6,001 nucleotides of DNA from CAZYPU01 sp049642705. GTDB lineage: Bacteria > Omnitrophota > Gorgyraeia > JABMRN01 > RBG-13-46-9. The stretch is from the NCBI GenBank assembly GCA_049642705.1, contig JBARPB010000122.1:1-6001 (forward strand), in the 5' to 3' direction. Shown piece by piece: positions 1-4,789 of the stretch (positions are counted from its first letter, which is position 1; each line of letters opens with the position of its first letter). The translations under genes were made by a program, and so were the position numbers. The notes beneath the pieces were generated by a model. It did not search any database. It saw nothing but the letters and a program-made list of their open reading frames with translations, and was not told where the DNA came from.

Positions 1-330
1 CTTCTCCTCTACTATGAGGGTCACCATCAGCCCTTCCTTGTAATCTTCCACGTCAACGGCGACATCCGTAAAATAGCCGAGGGCATAGAGCCTCTTGATA
101 TCGTCGTTTACCACTTCCTGCGAAAAAGGGGCCCCCGGTTTTGTTTTAATCTTTGCGAGGATCGTGGCGGAGCTTATGGCCTGATTGCCTTTTACGCGGA
201 TATCAAGAACGAGCTTGCGCTTTGCGGGCTGTTCGGCTAAGGAGGCGGTGTTGAGGAAAAATAACAATAGTACAATTATGGGGACAGGTTTCGTTATCCG
301 GCGTAGTGTCATGAAGAAACCTGTCCCCAT
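1..330 (-). CDS. bamA: Outer-membrane assembly factor BamA (Omp85 family), N-terminal part; continues beyond the left window edge
   Basis: BamA folds and inserts beta-barrel proteins into the outer membrane; N-terminal POTRA domains lie in the periplasm ahead of a C-terminal barrel. The window holds the first 110 codons. Residues 1-32 look like a signal peptide: a basic stretch (R10, R11, K14), a hydrophobic core near 18-26 (IIVLLLFFL) and a likely cleavage site after SLA (30-32). From about residue 36 the protein reads as a first POTRA repeat (beta strand VLDIRVKGNQ, then 'LYALGYFTDVAVDVED' and a terminal strand LMVTLIVEEK). I chose the ATG at 330 because an AGAGGA Shine-Dalgarno lies 6 nt upstream and the ATG overlaps the dnaB stop (TAATG), indicating translational coupling. 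An in-frame ATG at 312 is the alternative and still keeps the signal peptide. The barrel is outside the window, so TamA or another Omp85 member is not excluded. The first 18 codons lie within an inverted-repeat element. Confidence 0.85.
   Translation of the reverse strand, partial: MGTGFFMTLRRITKPVPIIVLLLFFLNTASLAEQPAKRKLVLDIRVKGNQAISSATILAKIKTKPGAPFSQEVVNDDIKRLYALGYFTDVAVDVEDYKEGLMVTLIVEEK
278..330. repeat. 15-bp perfect inverted repeat with 23-nt spacer spanning the bamA start
   Basis: The arm atggggacaggtttc (278-292) is exactly complementary to gaaacctgtccccat (316-330). On the minus-strand transcript this forms a stem-loop that contains both candidate bamA start codons: ATG 330 at the base of the 5' arm and ATG 312 in the loop. 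No U-tract follows, so it is not an intrinsic terminator. The GGGGACAGGTTT arm resembles short palindromic repeats that, from memory, are scattered in uncultured-lineage genomes, sometimes near REP-associated Y1 transposases. No transposase is present here, and that link is inference. Confidence 0.85.
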
Positions 331-1676
331 TAATATTCCTCTGCCCGGGCGAGGTCCTCGAACCTTGTGTGCTCGCTGACAAAAGCGAGCTTCAAGGTGC
401 CGACTGGGCCGTTGCGCTGCTTTGCTATGATGACCTCGGCAATCCCTTTATTCTCTTCGGTGGGATTGTAATATTCCTCCCTCAAGAGTAATACGACGAC
501 ATCGGCGTCCTGCTCGATAGCGCCCGATTCCCTCAAGTCGGAAAGCTGGGGCCTCCTGTCGGCCCTTTGTTCAACGGCGCGCGAAAGCTGGCTGACAGCT
601 ATCAAGGGGAGCTTGAGTTCCCTAGCCAGGGCTTTAAGGGAGCGCGAAATTTCGGAAATCTCCTGCTGCCTGTTTTCTATGCCACGCGTCCCCTGCATTA
701 ACTGCAGGTAATCCAGTATAATCAGCCCGATGTCATGCTGGGCTTTCAGGCGGCGCGCTTTAGCCCTCAACTCAAGCGCCGAGATGCTTGGTGTATCGTC
801 TATAAAAATAGGCGATGCCGAAAGCTTGCCGGCGGCGTTTACGAGCTTGGGCCAATCCGACTGCGAAAGAAAGCCCGTCCTTACTTTATGCGAATCGACG
901 CGCGCGTGAGAACAAAGCATCCTCTGGACAAGCTGCTCTTTTGACATTTCCAGGCTGAAAAAAGCGATGGGTTTTTTCTCGACAACACCGATGTGCTCCG
1001 CGATACAGCTTACGAGGGCGCTCTTGCCCATTGAGGGCCTTCCGGCTATGATTACGAGGTCCGACTTTTGAAGGCCTGCTGTCATTACGTCGAAATCGTG
1101 AAACCCCGTGGCAATACCGGTGATGTTCTCCTTTCTCTGGTACAGATTGTCGATTGTCTCAATGCTGCTTTTTATGATATCTTTTATAGAGGTGCATTTC
1201 GCTTCCACTTTATTCGTGGTGATATCGAAGATCATGCGTTCGGCCTTGTCCAGGAGTTCGTCGATAGTGGTGATGTTATCGTAGCTTTCCGATACTATCT
1301 GGGTGGCCGTGGATATGAGGTTGCGCAAGATAGCTTTTTCCCTCACGATCCTCGCGTAGTGCTCCATGTTGGCTGAAGTGGGTATGCTGGAGGCGATGGA
1401 AGAGATGTAGGTGCTCCCGCCGATTTCGTCAAGGGCGCCTTTCTTTTTCAACTCTTCGCCGAGAGTTACGATATCGATGGCCTTGTTCTTGTCATACAGG
1501 TTTATAATGGTGGAATATATCCTCTTGTGGGCAGCCTTGTAAAAGGAATTTTCGTCCAGAAGTTCGATTGCCCGGTTTATGGCCTCTTTGTCCAGGAGCA
1601 TCGAACCCAGAACTGCGATTTCGGCCTCGTTGCTTTGGGGCGGGACTTTATCGAGTAATTCTTTTACCGGTGTCAT
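330..1676 (-). CDS. dnaB: Replicative DNA helicase DnaB
   Basis: DnaB is the hexameric 5'-3' helicase that unwinds DNA at the replication fork and recruits primase. The product is about 448 residues, normal for the family. The N-terminal domain opens with the typical VPPQSNEAEIAVLGSML (about 11-27, counting from ATG 1676). The RecA-like C-terminal domain has Walker A GRPSMGKS (about 212-219), Walker B LIILDYLQLM, the SRSLKALARELKLPLIAVSQLSR block, DLRESGAIEQDADVV and the late KQRNGPVG motif. No intein or frameshift is visible inside it. The start is uncertain: ATG 1676 is my choice, while an in-frame TTG at 1682 adds two residues. Neither has a good Shine-Dalgarno of its own. The strong AGGAGG upstream belongs to a 12-codon frame ending TGAAAATG at this start, which suggests reinitiation. 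The stop overlaps bamA, so DnaB and BamA are probably co-translated. Confidence 0.97.
   Translation of the reverse strand: MTPVKELLDKVPPQSNEAEIAVLGSMLLDKEAINRAIELLDENSFYKAAHKRIYSTIINLYDKNKAIDIVTLGEELKKKGALDEIGGSTYISSIASSIPTSANMEHYARIVREKAILRNLISTATQIVSESYDNITTIDELLDKAERMIFDITTNKVEAKCTSIKDIIKSSIETIDNLYQRKENITGIATGFHDFDVMTAGLQKSDLVIIAGRPSMGKSALVSCIAEHIGVVEKKPIAFFSLEMSKEQLVQRMLCSHARVDSHKVRTGFLSQSDWPKLVNAAGKLSASPIFIDDTPSISALELRAKARRLKAQHDIGLIILDYLQLMQGTRGIENRQQEISEISRSLKALARELKLPLIAVSQLSRAVEQRADRRPQLSDLRESGAIEQDADVVVLLLREEYYNPTEENKGIAEVIIAKQRNGPVGTLKLAFVSEHTRFEDLARAEEY
337..342 (-). promoter_or_regulatory. Shine-Dalgarno for bamA (AGAGGA), inside the dnaB 3' end
   Basis: The minus strand reads AGAGGA, then a 6-nt spacer, then ATG at 330. 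The site lies in the last codons of dnaB, outside the palindrome. It decides the start in favour of ATG 330 over ATG 312, whose upstream sequence offers only a weak AGG. Confidence 0.6.
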
Positions 1677-1678
1677 TT

Positions 1679-1717
1679 TCAATGAGACCCAAACTTATGG
1701 AAATCTTTGATTTTCAT
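1679..1717 (-). CDS. Possible 12-residue leader peptide upstream of dnaB
   Basis: A short frame, MKIKDFHKFGSH then TGA, starts at ATG 1717, 10 nt after a canonical AGGAGG. Its stop overlaps the alternative dnaB TTG start (1682) and lies two bases before dnaB ATG 1676. It is in a different frame from dnaB (offset 35 nt). It is lysine- and histidine-containing but has no run of one amino acid typical of attenuator leaders. It could be a coupling leader for dnaB, or the true N-terminus of DnaB separated by a one- or two-base indel or a frameshift. I do not recognise the peptide. Confidence 0.4.
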   Translation of the reverse strand: MKIKDFHKFGSH

Positions 1718-1728
1718 AAGTTTGTCTC
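1684..1728. repeat. Inverted repeat (15 bp with one G-U, plus 5 bp) covering the dnaB leader frame
   Basis: The arm 1691-1705 (aaacttatggaaatc) pairs with 1709-1723 (gattttcataagttt) around a 3-nt loop. All pairs are Watson-Crick except one that is G-T on the plus strand and becomes C-A on the minus transcript. gagac (1684-1688) extends the stem with gtctc (1724-1728) after a 2-nt bulge. In the minus transcript the 5' arm contains the leader ATG (1717), and the Shine-Dalgarno sits just outside the base. No U-tract follows. It may control access to the leader start and, through coupling, dnaB. Confidence 0.6.
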
Positions 1729-1733
1729 CTCCT
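1728..1733 (-). promoter_or_regulatory. Strong Shine-Dalgarno AGGAGG ahead of the dnaB leader frame
   Basis: The minus strand reads TTAGGAGGAGACAAACTTATG, the best ribosome-binding site in this spacer. It is 10 nt from ATG 1717 but more than 45 nt from either dnaB start, so it appears to drive the leader frame and only indirectly dnaB. Confidence 0.6.
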
Positions 1734-1760
1734 AATTTCTCCTTTGAAGGGTCGAATTGC

Positions 1761-1806
1761 ACCCCCCACCACTTTCCACCACATTCGCAAGAAAGTGGTG
1801 GGGGGT
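1761..1806. repeat. 16-bp perfect inverted repeat, rplI-dnaB spacer (proximal to dnaB)
   Basis: accccccaccactttc (1761-1776) and gaaagtggtggggggt (1791-1806) are exact reverse complements around a 14-nt loop. The loop itself contains a second CACCAC/GTGGTG copy, so an alternative, shifted pairing of the C-rich arm is possible. There is no T-tract on either side, so I do not call it a terminator. Candidates are a REP/MITE-like element or an mRNA processing or stability structure. Confidence 0.8.
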
Positions 1807-1813
1807 AAATTCA

Positions 1814-1857
1814 GCCAACGACTTACGTCGGCCACCACGGCCGACGTAAGTCGTGGC
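1814..1857. repeat. 16-bp perfect inverted repeat with 5-nt loop just after rplI
   Basis: acgacttacgtcggcc (1818-1833) pairs exactly with ggccgacgtaagtcgt (1839-1854) around accac. Three more pairs, gcc (1814-1816) with ggc (1855-1857), extend it past a single bulged A. It starts five bases downstream of the rplI stop. The minus transcript has GAATTT after the stem rather than a run of U, so intrinsic termination is unlikely. The position would suit an mRNA 3'-end stabiliser between the ribosomal genes and dnaB. Confidence 0.8.
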
Positions 1858-1862
1858 TTCAT

Positions 1863-2306
1863 TTATTTCTTAACTACCCAAATCCGCAAATCCGCTTTAA
1901 CCTCGGGGTGCAACTTGACCCCGACCTTATAGACACCGAGCTTCCGGATGGGTTCTTCGATGTCAATGTTTTTCTTGTCTATGCGCACGCCTTCATGCTG
2001 CAGGGCGTGGAAAATCGTATCCGGCGTAACGCTGCCGAAAAGCACGTCGCTTACGCCTGATTTCGCCGGGATGGTCAGAGAAAGATTGCCAATGGTCTTT
2101 GCGAGTTCCTCGGCGGCTTTTTTATCCTTTTCCGCGGTCTTTGCCGCTTTCCTTTTTTTTGACTCCAGGATTTTGAGTGCTCCCGGAGTGACGGGCGCGG
2201 CGAGTTTCCTTGGGATAAGGTAATTGCGGGCGTAACCGTCTTTTACTTTTACGGTCTCTCCCTCTCGGCCGACTTTATCGACGCTCTCAAGGAGTATTAC
2301 TTCCAT
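1863..2306 (-). CDS. rplI: 50S ribosomal protein L9 (bL9)
   Basis: bL9 binds 23S rRNA at the base of the L1 stalk and extends from the ribosome surface; it influences frame maintenance. The product has 147 residues, the usual size. The N-terminal RNA-binding domain shows MEVILLESVDKVGREGETV and KDGYARNYLIP. A lysine/alanine-rich connecting helix follows (about 45-74), then a C-terminal domain ending in HPEVKADLRIWVVKK. The ATG is one base after the rpsR stop (TAG T ATG), with a GGCGGA-like ribosome-binding site inside rpsR, so it is probably coupled. The 180-nt spacer downstream holds strong hairpins, giving a possible break in expression before dnaB. Confidence 0.97.
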   Translation of the reverse strand: MEVILLESVDKVGREGETVKVKDGYARNYLIPRKLAAPVTPGALKILESKKRKAAKTAEKDKKAAEELAKTIGNLSLTIPAKSGVSDVLFGSVTPDTIFHALQHEGVRIDKKNIDIEEPIRKLGVYKVGVKLHPEVKADLRIWVVKK

Positions 2307-2307
2307 A

Positions 2308-2589
2308 CTATTCCGCCAGGTATGGCATAATGCCGATATTGCGGGCCCTTTTTATCGCTTTGGCAAGTTTGCGTTGGTGTTTGGCGCAAGAGCCCGAAAT
2401 CCTCGAAGGAACTATCTTGCCGCGTTCGGTGGTAAACCTCCGCAAGAATTGCGGGTCAAGGTAGTCTATTTTCAAATTCTTATCGGCGCAAAAACGGCAT
2501 TTCTTTTTTCGCAATACATAAAGCCGCGGCCGGCGCTTTTTGAGCGCGCCTTTTTTCCCGCGCGTTCTGTCTGTCCTCTTTTTCAGCAC
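2308..2589 (-). CDS. rpsR: 30S ribosomal protein S18 (bS18), with extended basic N-terminus
   Basis: bS18 pairs with bS6 on the platform of the 30S subunit. The core is clear: CRFC (31-34), then IDYLDPQFLRRFTTERGKIVP and SRISGSCAKHQRKLAKAIKRARNIG to the end. The three cysteines with the following histidine (C31, C34 and the SCAKH site) suggest the zinc-binding form of S18. At 93 residues it is longer than the roughly 75 typical of E. coli, owing to about 25 lysine/arginine-rich N-terminal residues. The start is GTG, 10 nt after AAGGAG. No internal methionine lies before the conserved core, so the extension is probably real. It sits 14 nt downstream of ssb and 1 nt upstream of rplI. Confidence 0.96.
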   Translation of the reverse strand: MLKKRTDRTRGKKGALKKRRPRLYVLRKKKCRFCADKNLKIDYLDPQFLRRFTTERGKIVPSRISGSCAKHQRKLAKAIKRARNIGIMPYLAE

Positions 2590-2603
2590 TTACTCTCTTC
2601 TCC

Positions 2604-3062
2604 TTAAAAAGGTATTTCTTCCCCGGTTGTAGCTTGAGAACCCTCGCTGTTCAGGTCTATGGATTTCGCTTCCGCATCGGGTGTTCCCGCCGCCCCGGCC
2701 TGGGGCGGGGCCTCTGGGGCCTGCCTTGAAGCTCCCCTTAAAAACTGGACGTTATTCGCCACGACCTCGACAGTGCTTCGCTTCTGGCCGTCCTGCGTCT
2801 CCCAGGAGCGCGAGCGAAGCCTGCCCTCTACGAAAACCGGGCTTCCTTTGCTGAGGTATTCCGCGCAGACCTCGGCACGCCTTGCCCATACCACAACCTT
2901 TAAGAAAGAGGTCTCTTCCTTTTTCTCGCCTGACTGTGCAACATAAGCCCTGTTTACGGCTATGTCGAAACTCGTCACAGCTGTTCCGCTTGGTATGTAC
3001 CGCAGCTCCGGGTCGCGCGTGAGATTTCCGATGAGAAATACCCTGTTTAAACTGGCAGCCAT
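2604..3062 (-). CDS. ssb: Single-stranded DNA-binding protein SSB
   Basis: SSB coats single-stranded DNA during replication, recombination and repair and recruits partner proteins through its C-terminal tip. The 152-residue product begins with the standard OB-fold sequence (LNRVFLIGNLTRDPELRYIPSG, then VTSFDIAVNR, FLKVVVWARRAEVCAEYLSKGSPVFVEGRL and SWETQDGQ, up to about residue 108). A flexible Pro/Ala/Gln-rich linker follows (about 110-146), and the protein ends in the acidic tip GEEIPF. The ATG has GGGAG 7 nt upstream, within the last codons of rpsF, and only three bases separate it from the rpsF stop. The placement between rpsF and rpsR is the common bacterial arrangement. Confidence 0.97.
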   Translation of the reverse strand: MAASLNRVFLIGNLTRDPELRYIPSGTAVTSFDIAVNRAYVAQSGEKKEETSFLKVVVWARRAEVCAEYLSKGSPVFVEGRLRSRSWETQDGQKRSTVEVVANNVQFLRGASRQAPEAPPQAGAAGTPDAEAKSIDLNSEGSQATTGEEIPF

Positions 3063-3065
3063 TTC

Positions 3066-3353
3066 TTAACTCCCTTTTTTTGCCGTGATCATGACCCTTA
3101 AAATATCTGCATTTAGCTTGAAACTATTGTTAAGTTCGGACATTTTCGAGGCCTCCGCAGAGAAATTTAGTTTATAGTATATTCCTTCCGGTTTTTTCTT
3201 AATGGGGTACGCCAATTTCTGCTTGCCCCAGTTTTCCTCTTTAATTACGGTGCCCTTATTTTTGGTAATGGTGCCGGTTATCCCCGTGGTAATCTCTTTT
3301 ATGGATTTTTCCTTTTCGGGATCAATGACAAATAATGCCTCGTATTCCACCAT
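3066..3353 (-). CDS. rpsF: 30S ribosomal protein S6 (bS6)
   Basis: bS6 binds bS18 and 16S rRNA on the 30S platform. The protein is 95 residues with a typical ferredoxin-like fold pattern: MVEYEALFVIDPE, an amphipathic helix, GTVIKEENWGKQKLAYPIKKKPEGIYYKLNF, then FKLNADILRVMITAK. I use ATG 3353, because GGGAGG lies 7 nt upstream. A TTG five codons earlier (3368) lies upstream of that Shine-Dalgarno and is unlikely. The acidic or long tail of some S6 proteins is absent; it ends KKGS. It heads the rpsF-ssb-rpsR-rplI group and is preceded by a candidate promoter. Confidence 0.97.
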   Translation of the reverse strand: MVEYEALFVIDPEKEKSIKEITTGITGTITKNKGTVIKEENWGKQKLAYPIKKKPEGIYYKLNFSAEASKMSELNNSFKLNADILRVMITAKKGS

Positions 3354-3360
3354 GATATAA

Positions 3361-3366
3361 CCTCCC
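3361..3366 (-). promoter_or_regulatory. Shine-Dalgarno GGGAGG fixing the rpsF start
   Basis: The minus strand reads GGGAGG, a 7-nt spacer, then ATG 3353. The upstream TTG at 3368 lies 5' of this site, so it cannot be served by it. Confidence 0.7.
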
Positions 3367-3378
3367 AATATTCATAAG

Positions 3379-3407
3379 ATATTAGCATAGGCCACTCTTA
3401 AAATCAA
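3379..3407 (-). promoter_or_regulatory. Candidate sigma-70-type promoter for rpsF-ssb-rpsR-rplI
   Basis: On the minus strand TTGATT (3407-3402, overlapping the pth stop codon) and TAATAT (3384-3379) are separated by exactly 17 nt. Each hexamer matches four of six consensus bases. Transcription would begin near 3372, giving a leader of about 20 nt containing the GGGAGG site. The match is modest and the region is AT-rich, so this could be chance. Confidence 0.35.
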
Positions 3408-3976
3408 GAGGTTTGTCGCCTGTTAAACCTCGCCATGGCCATATCCGCGCCTTCTTCGATCCACGTAAGGACGCATTCGACTGCCTCCTTTATTATATTT
3501 TTTAGCGCAGCTTTTTCCCTGGAGCCGAAAGGCCTCAAGACAAAGCCCGTTACGTCTTCGGGTTTTCGGTCTTTCGCTATGCCTATTCTGAGGCGCGGAA
3601 AGCCGCCGGTTGCGAGGCTTTTTATGATTGACTTAAGCCCCTTATGGCCGCCGCTCGAACCCTTTTCCCTGAGGCGGATGAAGCCAAGTTTCAAGTCGAT
3701 GTCGTCGCAAATAACAAGGAGGTCTTCGGGTTTTATCTTTTCTTTTTTTGAGATTTCCCGAACGGCCTCGCCCGAAAGGTTCATATAGGTCTGGGGCATG
3801 AAAAGATTTATCTTTTCTCCCCCGGCTGAACCCCAGCCAAACAGCCCCTTGCACCTTCTTTTTCTTAAGGGTATGCCGAGCCTTTTGGAGAGTTCTCTGA
3901 GGGCCAGAAAACCTACGTTGTGGGGTGTGTTTCTATATCCGAAACCGGGGTTGCCGAGGCCAACGATTAATTTCAC
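3404..3976 (-). CDS. pth: Peptidyl-tRNA hydrolase (Pth)
   Basis: Pth hydrolyses peptidyl-tRNA dropped from ribosomes, recycling tRNA. The 190-residue product has the family landmarks: GLGNPG with N9, TPHNVGF with the catalytic H19, FMPQTYMNLSG with N66, and CDDIDL with D92. GSSGGHKGLKSI follows; its K112 sits where E. coli Pth has Asn114 (GGHNGLK), a residue implicated in substrate binding. The rest, RLRIGIAKDRKPEDVTGFVL, is typical. The start is GTG, one base after the rplY TAG, so translation is likely coupled to rplY. The glmU-prs-ctc-pth order is widespread. Only 50 nt separate it from rpsF. Confidence 0.97.
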   Translation of the reverse strand: MKLIVGLGNPGFGYRNTPHNVGFLALRELSKRLGIPLRKRRCKGLFGWGSAGGEKINLFMPQTYMNLSGEAVREISKKEKIKPEDLLVICDDIDLKLGFIRLREKGSSGGHKGLKSIIKSLATGGFPRLRIGIAKDRKPEDVTGFVLRPFGSREKAALKNIIKEAVECVLTWIEEGADMAMARFNRRQTS

Positions 3977-3977
3977 G

Positions 3978-4724
3978 CTACTGTTTTTTCTTCTCTTCCT
4001 TCGCGGCAGGAGGCGCTTCTTCCTTCTTCGGCTTCTCTTGCTTTTTCGCTCCTTCCGCAGCCTCCCCTTCGACTTCTTCCTCTTCCTTCTTGCCCTTCGC
4101 TATAACTTCGGGTTCTGTGCCTTCCTCGGCCGGAACCTCCTCGACCACTTCTTCCTTGGCGGGCGGGCTAACGGAGAGGACTGTAAGTTCCGCGTTGCTC
4201 AGTATTGTTACCGCCGGCGGCACCACAAGGTCCTTCACGTAAACGGTATCGCCGATCTTCATGGGGCCTACCTCCACCCCTATCTTCTCGGGTATGTCCG
4301 TGGGCAGGCATTCCACCTCTACCTCCCAGAGCACGTGTTCCAGGACGCCTCCGTCCTTAACGACGCCTTCGGGTTCCCCGTGCGGGTGGACCGGCACCTT
4401 GACCTTTATTTTTTCGGTAAGTGATATTTCATTCAAATCAATATGCAAAACGTCTTCCTTAACGGGGTCCCTTTGCAATTCTTTTATAATGCACGCCCTT
4501 TCTCCCCTTTTCTTATCGCCCTTGATCTTAAGCGTTATCAAAACGTTTTCCCCGGCCGAGGTATGTAAAACATCGAATAAATCGCGGGATTTTATCTTCA
4601 GGTTTATGCATTCCTTCCCGTTCTTATAGATAACACCGGGTATAATTTCAGCCTTCCTTAATTCTTTTACTTTGGATTTTCCTATTTCCTCGCGTATCTC
4701 GGCGTTGAGTATGACTTTCTCCAT
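3978..4724 (-). CDS. rplY: 50S ribosomal protein L25 (bL25), long CTC-type form
   Basis: bL25 binds 5S rRNA; long versions are called CTC or TL5 and are linked to stress in some bacteria. The 248-residue protein has an N-terminal 5S-binding domain (about 1-93, with GKSKVKELRKAEIIPGVIYK and HIDLNEI just after) and a C-terminal beta domain (about 100-185, with VPVHPHGEPEGVVKDGGVLE and LPTDIPEKIGVEV). Residues 187-248 form a low-complexity tail of glutamate, lysine, alanine and proline (KKEEEEVEGEAAEGAKK and similar), probably disordered. The ATG follows GGAG by about 10 nt. Hydrophobic segments and a signal peptide are absent, as expected for a ribosomal protein. Confidence 0.96.
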   Translation of the reverse strand: MEKVILNAEIREEIGKSKVKELRKAEIIPGVIYKNGKECINLKIKSRDLFDVLHTSAGENVLITLKIKGDKKRGERACIIKELQRDPVKEDVLHIDLNEISLTEKIKVKVPVHPHGEPEGVVKDGGVLEHVLWEVEVECLPTDIPEKIGVEVGPMKIGDTVYVKDLVVPPAVTILSNAELTVLSVSPPAKEEVVEEVPAEEGTEPEVIAKGKKEEEEVEGEAAEGAKKQEKPKKEEAPPAAKEEKKKQ

Positions 4725-4756
4725 TGTTTAGATTCTCCTGCTTGTTTGTTTGCATT

Positions 4757-4776
4757 CCCCACACGGAAGTGTGGGG
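4757..4776. repeat. 8-bp perfect hairpin in the prs-rplY spacer
   Basis: ccccacac (4757-4764) and gtgtgggg (4769-4776) enclose a 4-nt loop (TTCC on the minus transcript). It begins 14 nt after the prs stop and lies upstream of the rplY ribosome-binding site. The following minus-strand sequence is AATGCAAACAAAC, without a U-run, so a Rho-independent terminator is not supported. It may protect the prs mRNA end or separate prs from rplY expression. Confidence 0.65.
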
Positions 4777-4789
4777 TCCGATGTTCGGA

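Noticed and set aside
278..330. Insertion sequence or its remnant at the dnaB-bamA junction
   Set aside because: There are inverted arms but no transposase, no room for one, and no clear target-site duplication; only a repeat is supported.
330..1676. Intein or programmed frameshift inside dnaB, which is a common intein host
   Set aside because: The Walker A and later motifs are contiguous and the length is that of a normal DnaB.
1761..1857. Rho-independent terminators after rplI
   Set aside because: The stems are strong, but neither is followed by a run of U on the transcribed strand.
1744..1932. Short plus-strand frame across the rplI-dnaB spacer
   Set aside because: It runs through the palindromes and into antisense rplI; the peptide has no domain character and its composition follows the repeats.
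3066..3368. Upstream TTG start for rpsF adding MGGYI
   Set aside because: The GGGAGG Shine-Dalgarno overlaps this TTG region and is correctly spaced only for ATG 3353; typical bS6 proteins begin close to that methionine.
3354..3403. S6:S18-binding leader RNA upstream of rpsF
   Set aside because: The pth-rpsF gap is only 50 nt and I could not find the expected stem with its conserved bulge; a transcript from the candidate promoter would be too short.
3798..4424. A long plus-strand open frame of about 208 codons antisense to pth and rplY
   Set aside because: It is a low-complexity Leu/Phe/Arg-rich product opposite the Glu/Lys tail of rplY and well-recognised minus-strand genes; it has no recognisable family or ribosome-binding context.
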